64,000 nt of DNA from Prunella strophiata (Eukaryota > Chordata > Aves > Passeriformes > Prunellidae): the NCBI GenBank assembly GCA_036583965.1, contig JAZBQD010000019.1:22199085-22263084 (forward strand). Reading direction: 5' to 3'. Both the position numbers and the translations under genes were made by a program. The notes under the pieces were generated by a model that saw only the letters and a list, made by a program, of their open reading frames with translations, ran no database searches and was not told where the DNA came from. Below, one piece after another: positions 60,301-64,000 of the stretch. Each line of letters opens with the position of its first letter. Position 1 is the first letter of the stretch.

Positions 60301-62022
60301 TTAAGTGAAACAACAATTAAAGTAGAAGTACCACAGCTAACTTCAGATAAGGATTTAACTTTTTAGTTTATAACATTCTGGATCAATGTTTCCCATTGAA
60401 ACACTTCTAGAACCTAAGAATGAGAAAACAAACCTATCATCCTACTTCATCTTTTTTGAATAAAAAGACAACAGCAGCTTTCAAAAGGAAATTACCATTT
60501 TCTGTTTAATCTTTGGTGCTATTCACATAACATTCTTGAAGATGTACTTTGGGGGGATTCCTTTGAGACAAAGAGGTTTAGTAGGTGGAGGTAGAGCAGA
60601 GTTTCTCTATTTCACATTTCATCTTAGCAATTCCAGCTGCCTCTCAAGGAATAGAGAATCACATTAGAACTTCTTAAATTACCAGTTTTTTTTTATGGAC
60701 TGCAACAACATCGCAAAATCTTTTTTGAAAGGAAAAATGTTTTTAAAAAAAATTAAGAACATGCAATATTTTTCAAGATATTAGTTCTTCCCTACCTGCT
60801 TAACCAACACATTTTTCATAACAACCATAGGAGATATGGCAGGAAAGGAGCTGCTTGTGGTCCTCGGGCATTGCCAAGGTCCATCCTCTGCGTTCCAACA
60901 CAGCGCGTTCAGCACATCCTCAGGGTCCGTCTGCTCCATAGCACTTGGGCACTCTGAACTTCCATCTGCCAGATGCAGAATTCAGCTGTTAGTTGTTCCA
61001 CATGCAACATGCTCACTACTGCCTTTCAGTTCTAATGTTCTGCCTCTTTCAACCAAGTCAAAAAGAACAGTAAAGTTTAGTTCTGTAGTATCAACAAAAT
61101 TAAAGCTGCTATGACAGCTGTCAGACAGCCTCTAATAAAAGGCTCTGTATTTCAGGTTATATTTCTCCCCCAAAATCTATTACTTTCTGCTCTTTTGTAC
61201 TTAATCTCCAAGGGACTTGCATAGTATCATGAAGGTTGTATTAGTCTAAAAACTGATTCAGCAAAGCACTACAGGCTCCAACATTGCCACATCCATAGTT
61301 TGCGATGCAGGCATTTTGTAGCTTGAAATTTTCTATCTAAAATGCAGTAAAGCAGGTATCTTTCACAGAAGTACTTTTTTTCTTGTTCAAAGGTCATTTT
61401 TGCACAGTTTTGTTGAGTACTAAAATGGCACACCATGTCTATTATTTTACTGATGCTATAACCATTACCCTCTGGTTTATCAGGTTCTACTGACAATATG
61501 GTCAGATCATAAGAGACACCAGGCAGCATAATCCAACAATTCATTCATCAATGCAAAGAAAAAGTAATTTTGACATCTCCACTTCTAGACTCTAAGATTA
61601 TTCCATTAATTCTAAATTCCTACACCATTCAAATTCACAGGATGAACTTAGTAATTTGGTAATGTTCCACTTCAAAAAACTTTGGTGGTAGGATGATTGC
61701 AGGTGAAATCTATCTTGCACAGAAAGGCCCTTCAAGATAATGAGACACAAACTGGAAGGGGTTACTCAGATTTGTTAAATGTCACCAATTAAAGCACAGC
61801 CTCAGCATGGTAGCAGACAAAGAAGGTGACACAATGTTTTTCTAAACCTGAATATCCGGAGTCTTTGTCCGATTCAGCTGCCGCCATACTGAAGCGATGG
61901 TTGGAGCTCTTCATTTCCGTCACTCTGCCCAACAATTCCTCAGGGGTGTCAGTAGATGACTATTTTGTCTGAGTGTTTCCATAGTGCCGTAGGCAGCTTT
62001 TAACACCTTTTCCATTGAGGAA
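56473..62022 (-). CDS. CIPC: CIPC, CLOCK-interacting pacemaker protein
   Basis: CIPC binds CLOCK and represses CLOCK-BMAL1 transcription in the vertebrate circadian system; it is nuclear and largely disordered apart from a C-terminal helical region. Three coding exons are seen: 61848-62022, 60796-60965 and 56473-57351. Conserved blocks in order are [63 protein letters not shown], and the C-terminal helical segment [20 protein letters not shown] with [16 protein letters not shown]. These match the human protein. From the internal ATG at 61914 the protein would be 371 residues. From the ATG at 61982, with one base restored near 61955-61966, it would be 394 (human 399). The upstream start is more likely to be genuine because the intervening [13 protein letters not shown] aligns with the human N-terminus. 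ZDHHC22 as neighbour fits human 14q24.3. Confidence 0.96.
57352..60795 (-). other. CIPC intron
   Basis: Bounded by GTAGGG and TTCTCAG. AT-rich; no further element recognised. Confidence 0.9.
60796..60965 (-). CDS. CIPC: CIPC middle coding exon
   Basis: 170 bases from acceptor catctggcag| (60967-60966) to donor AAGCAG|GTAGGG (60796/60795). It starts with the last two bases of an aspartate codon and reads [20 protein letters not shown], then the [13 protein letters not shown] block, ending in phase 0. There is no disruption. Confidence 0.95.
60966..61847 (-). other. CIPC intron
   Basis: Bounded by GTTTAG and ATCTGGCAG. No further element recognised. Confidence 0.9.
61848..62022 (-). CDS. CIPC: CIPC exon with the start codon
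   Basis: Acceptor ctgtttttgtag| at 62024-62023 and donor TTCAG|GTTTAG at 61848/61847. ATGs occur at 62015 and 61982, in one frame (phase 0 at the donor, ending in an in-exon TGA), and at 61914 in the frame of [13 protein letters not shown] (phase 1 at the donor, as the next exon needs). A missing base near minus-strand AATAGTCATC (61955-61966) would join the two frames. Confidence 0.85.
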
Positions 62023-63925
62023 CTACAAAAACAGTTAAGAACAAAAAAGGACTTTATCTGAATCTAAAGCAAGTTCCATCAGTATAAAACAACAGTGGAG
62101 GACAGCTGCTATCTCCCTTTATACTGCCAGTGATCTAACTGCAGACTTCAAGAAATATCTCAAAATACTGAAAGAATGAAATTCAGATGAAAAGCTAATG
62201 TATTGGACATGTCTTTCCACCCCAAAAAGGTAAAACAAACTAAAAATTAAAGGCTATTCATAAACAACATTTATTTCAAGAACTGGAATTACTCAGGGCA
62301 TTATTTATCTTACGAAAGCTTTGTTGTCCCAAGGGCTGAATTGCAAAACAAGACAGTTGTGCTGGGTGAAGCTCTTACAACAAATACAGCTGAACCTGCA
62401 AAGCTGTGGTTTTGCTAACACAGTTTGTTTAATTCTCAAGAGTAGAGTAAGTCATCAGAAAAAAGAATGAGTGATCAGTGAACACACCGGGGGTGAAAGA
62501 AATCTATGCTGCTAAAAGAGCAACACATACTGCAATACACTCCTAGGGGAGAGAGAGCCTTAGAAATGCCCACACCCAGAATGAAAACACTGAAAGGCTG
62601 AAACTAAAAGCTATGAAAATCAGAAAGATGCAGTAACATTATGGCCTCCCACACTACATGCCTCTCACAACCTTCAGCTGCTTTCTGAAGGTAGGCAGCA
62701 CCCTAAGACTTAGTAAGTAAGATGAAGTTTCTGCTTCTCTTAAAGAAGGTAATCGAGAAATTGGCTAACAGAAAACTGAGAGAATTAAGTGCAGAAGTTA
62801 TTTCTACTATTATTTGTAGAAATGATTTTCCTATAAAGTAACCCACTGAAGTTATGTCTCAATATTAAGTTTTATATTTAAATTACAAAAACAGGAACTA
62901 AGGAGTCTGCATCATAGTCAGGCCAGCAGTCCATCAGTGGCAGTATGCACTACAAGCTGCTTCAAATGACATTGCAACAGACATTCTGAAATAATCTACA
63001 CCAAAATGCAAGTTTCTTCTTCAGGTCCTGCCAACTTTGTTAGAAGTGTGCCCCAAAATGTTGAGTCTTAGTACCAGTATTGAGCTCTGAAATGGGAATA
63101 TGACTGTCTATTACAAGAATGATGGAATTATGGTCAGCAAAAGAAAATGTCCTCAAGTAGCTACTTGCATCACTTTTACTTTCCATCTTCAGTCACACCT
63201 GTCTGCCTGCTAACAAGCATGGAACAAACATGGTTACACAAGTGCAACCTAGATGCTATCCTTGTAATGGAAGAAGTGGTTTAAGTCCTGTCCATGCTTT
63301 CATCACTCAACCCTTTCCAAAACAAATGTATTTCTTAAAGAAAGTGATAGCAGAAATGCTAATCTAAAATAAAACCCCAAAACCACCTCAAACCAAAACA
63401 AGAAACAGAAAGAGGGCTAAAGTAAGAACACCTTCATCTGCCAGATTCGCATCAAGTGAAGCTTTTGGAAGGGCTGACACATCATCTTCTCTCATAGAAA
63501 AAAGCAAAACACCACAACCACAACCGAAAATAAACAAACCAGAAGTGCCACTCCCCCGAGGTACAGGGCGTGAGAAACCTCCTGCTCATCCCCGGGCCAG
63601 AGCCGCCCGCCAGGGCCCGGCGGGCAGGACCTCCGCCGCGCACCGCCTTTAGGACCGGGCGCCCACACCGTCGTCCGGGGCCGTCCCTCCCGCTGATCCC
63701 ACCCAACCGCGTCCCGGGCCCACGCGCCAGACTCCAAAGCACGAGGAGAGCCCGCGCAGGCGGGCCGAGCCGCTCGGTTGCCAGGTCCCGAGCCACCGCC
63801 CCGCCACACGGCGAGGCGCACCAGGTACAGACAGTCCCGGGGCCCCAGGGCCGCCACCGCTCGCTCACGGCCGCGGCCGCCGCCTTCCTCCGGGCCGGGC
63901 CGGGCCGGGCCGGGCCGCCCCTCAC
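62023..63925 (-). other. CIPC first intron (5' UTR intron)
   Basis: Joins the likely non-coding first exon at the window edge to the ATG exon. No further element recognised apart from the CpG-rich right end. Confidence 0.6.
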
Positions 63926-64000
63926 CTGGGCGCGGGGCCGCCACAGCTCAGCCGCGCCGCGCATGCGCCGCACCCGCCCCGGCCACGCCCCACCCTCACG
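63545..64000 (-). promoter_or_regulatory. CpG island 5, CIPC promoter / first exon
   Basis: CpG-dense sequence at the right edge. On the minus strand CGCCCAG|GTGAGG at 63926/63925 is a strong donor, so bases from 63926 rightward are a probable non-coding first exon. A short (GGGCC)5 run lies just downstream of the donor (about 63890-63916). No canonical CACGTG E-box is present in this visible portion. The transcription start may lie beyond the window. Confidence 0.75.

Noticed and set aside
63482..63973. 163-codon minus-strand open frame at the CIPC promoter
   Set aside because: CpG-island composition; it spans the predicted first-exon donor and has no resemblance to CIPC.
1..64000. CRISPR arrays, tRNA, rRNA, prokaryotic operons, intact retroviruses
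   Set aside because: None seen. Repeats are microsatellites, one minisatellite and CR1 fragments; no tRNA-like cloverleaf boxes, and no long terminal repeats or viral open frames were recognised.

Overview
This is a vertebrate nuclear genomic window, almost certainly from a bird. Two things show this. Many CR1 LINE fragments of the avian type are present (1-185, 10066-10378, 17360-17480, 19452-19535, 27631-28036, 32524-32672, plus older ones near 33325 and 53060). Three short, intron-split genes are also present in the order of human 14q24.3: CIPC, ZDHHC22, TMEM63C. The bird order or species cannot be fixed from the sequence. About 96 percent of the window is non-coding. Layout from left to right: TMEM63C lies on the minus strand and only its first three coding exons are inside the window (3032 down to 1003); the gene continues off the left edge. 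From 3.0 to 36 kb there is no coding gene that I can support. That stretch is probably the 5' side (non-coding first exon(s) and long introns) of TMEM63C plus intergenic DNA. It holds three separate CpG islands (about 20.96-21.90, 24.85-25.44 and 28.64-29.19 kb), CR1 copies and three long pentanucleotide repeats. A fourth CpG island (36.69-38.05 kb) leads into ZDHHC22 on the plus strand, with coding exons at 38091-38650 and 42829-43095. From 43.3 to 54.8 kb lies an AT-rich, gene-free stretch between two converging genes. CIPC is on the minus strand, with coding exons at 61848-62022, 60796-60965 and 56473-57351. Its CpG-island promoter and probable non-coding first exon are at the right edge (63.5-64.0 kb). 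The three genes are neighbours by conserved synteny and not an operon. TMEM63C encodes an OSCA/TMEM63-family mechanosensitive/osmosensitive cation channel, ZDHHC22 a DHHC protein S-acyltransferase, and CIPC a vertebrate repressor of the CLOCK-BMAL1 complex. The most striking sequence-level observation is that all three genes contain single-base frame disruptions (TMEM63C exon 2, ZDHHC22 twice, and probably CIPC exon 1), while splice sites, motifs and exon phases are otherwise intact. Correcting each by one base restores exact codon phase in every gene. This points to uncorrected indel errors in a long-read-style assembly more than to three pseudogenes. I found no convincing previously undescribed system. 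The best biological leads are the multiple CpG islands, each carrying a consensus minus-strand splice donor (possible alternative TMEM63C first exons), and the cluster of long pentamer repeats.
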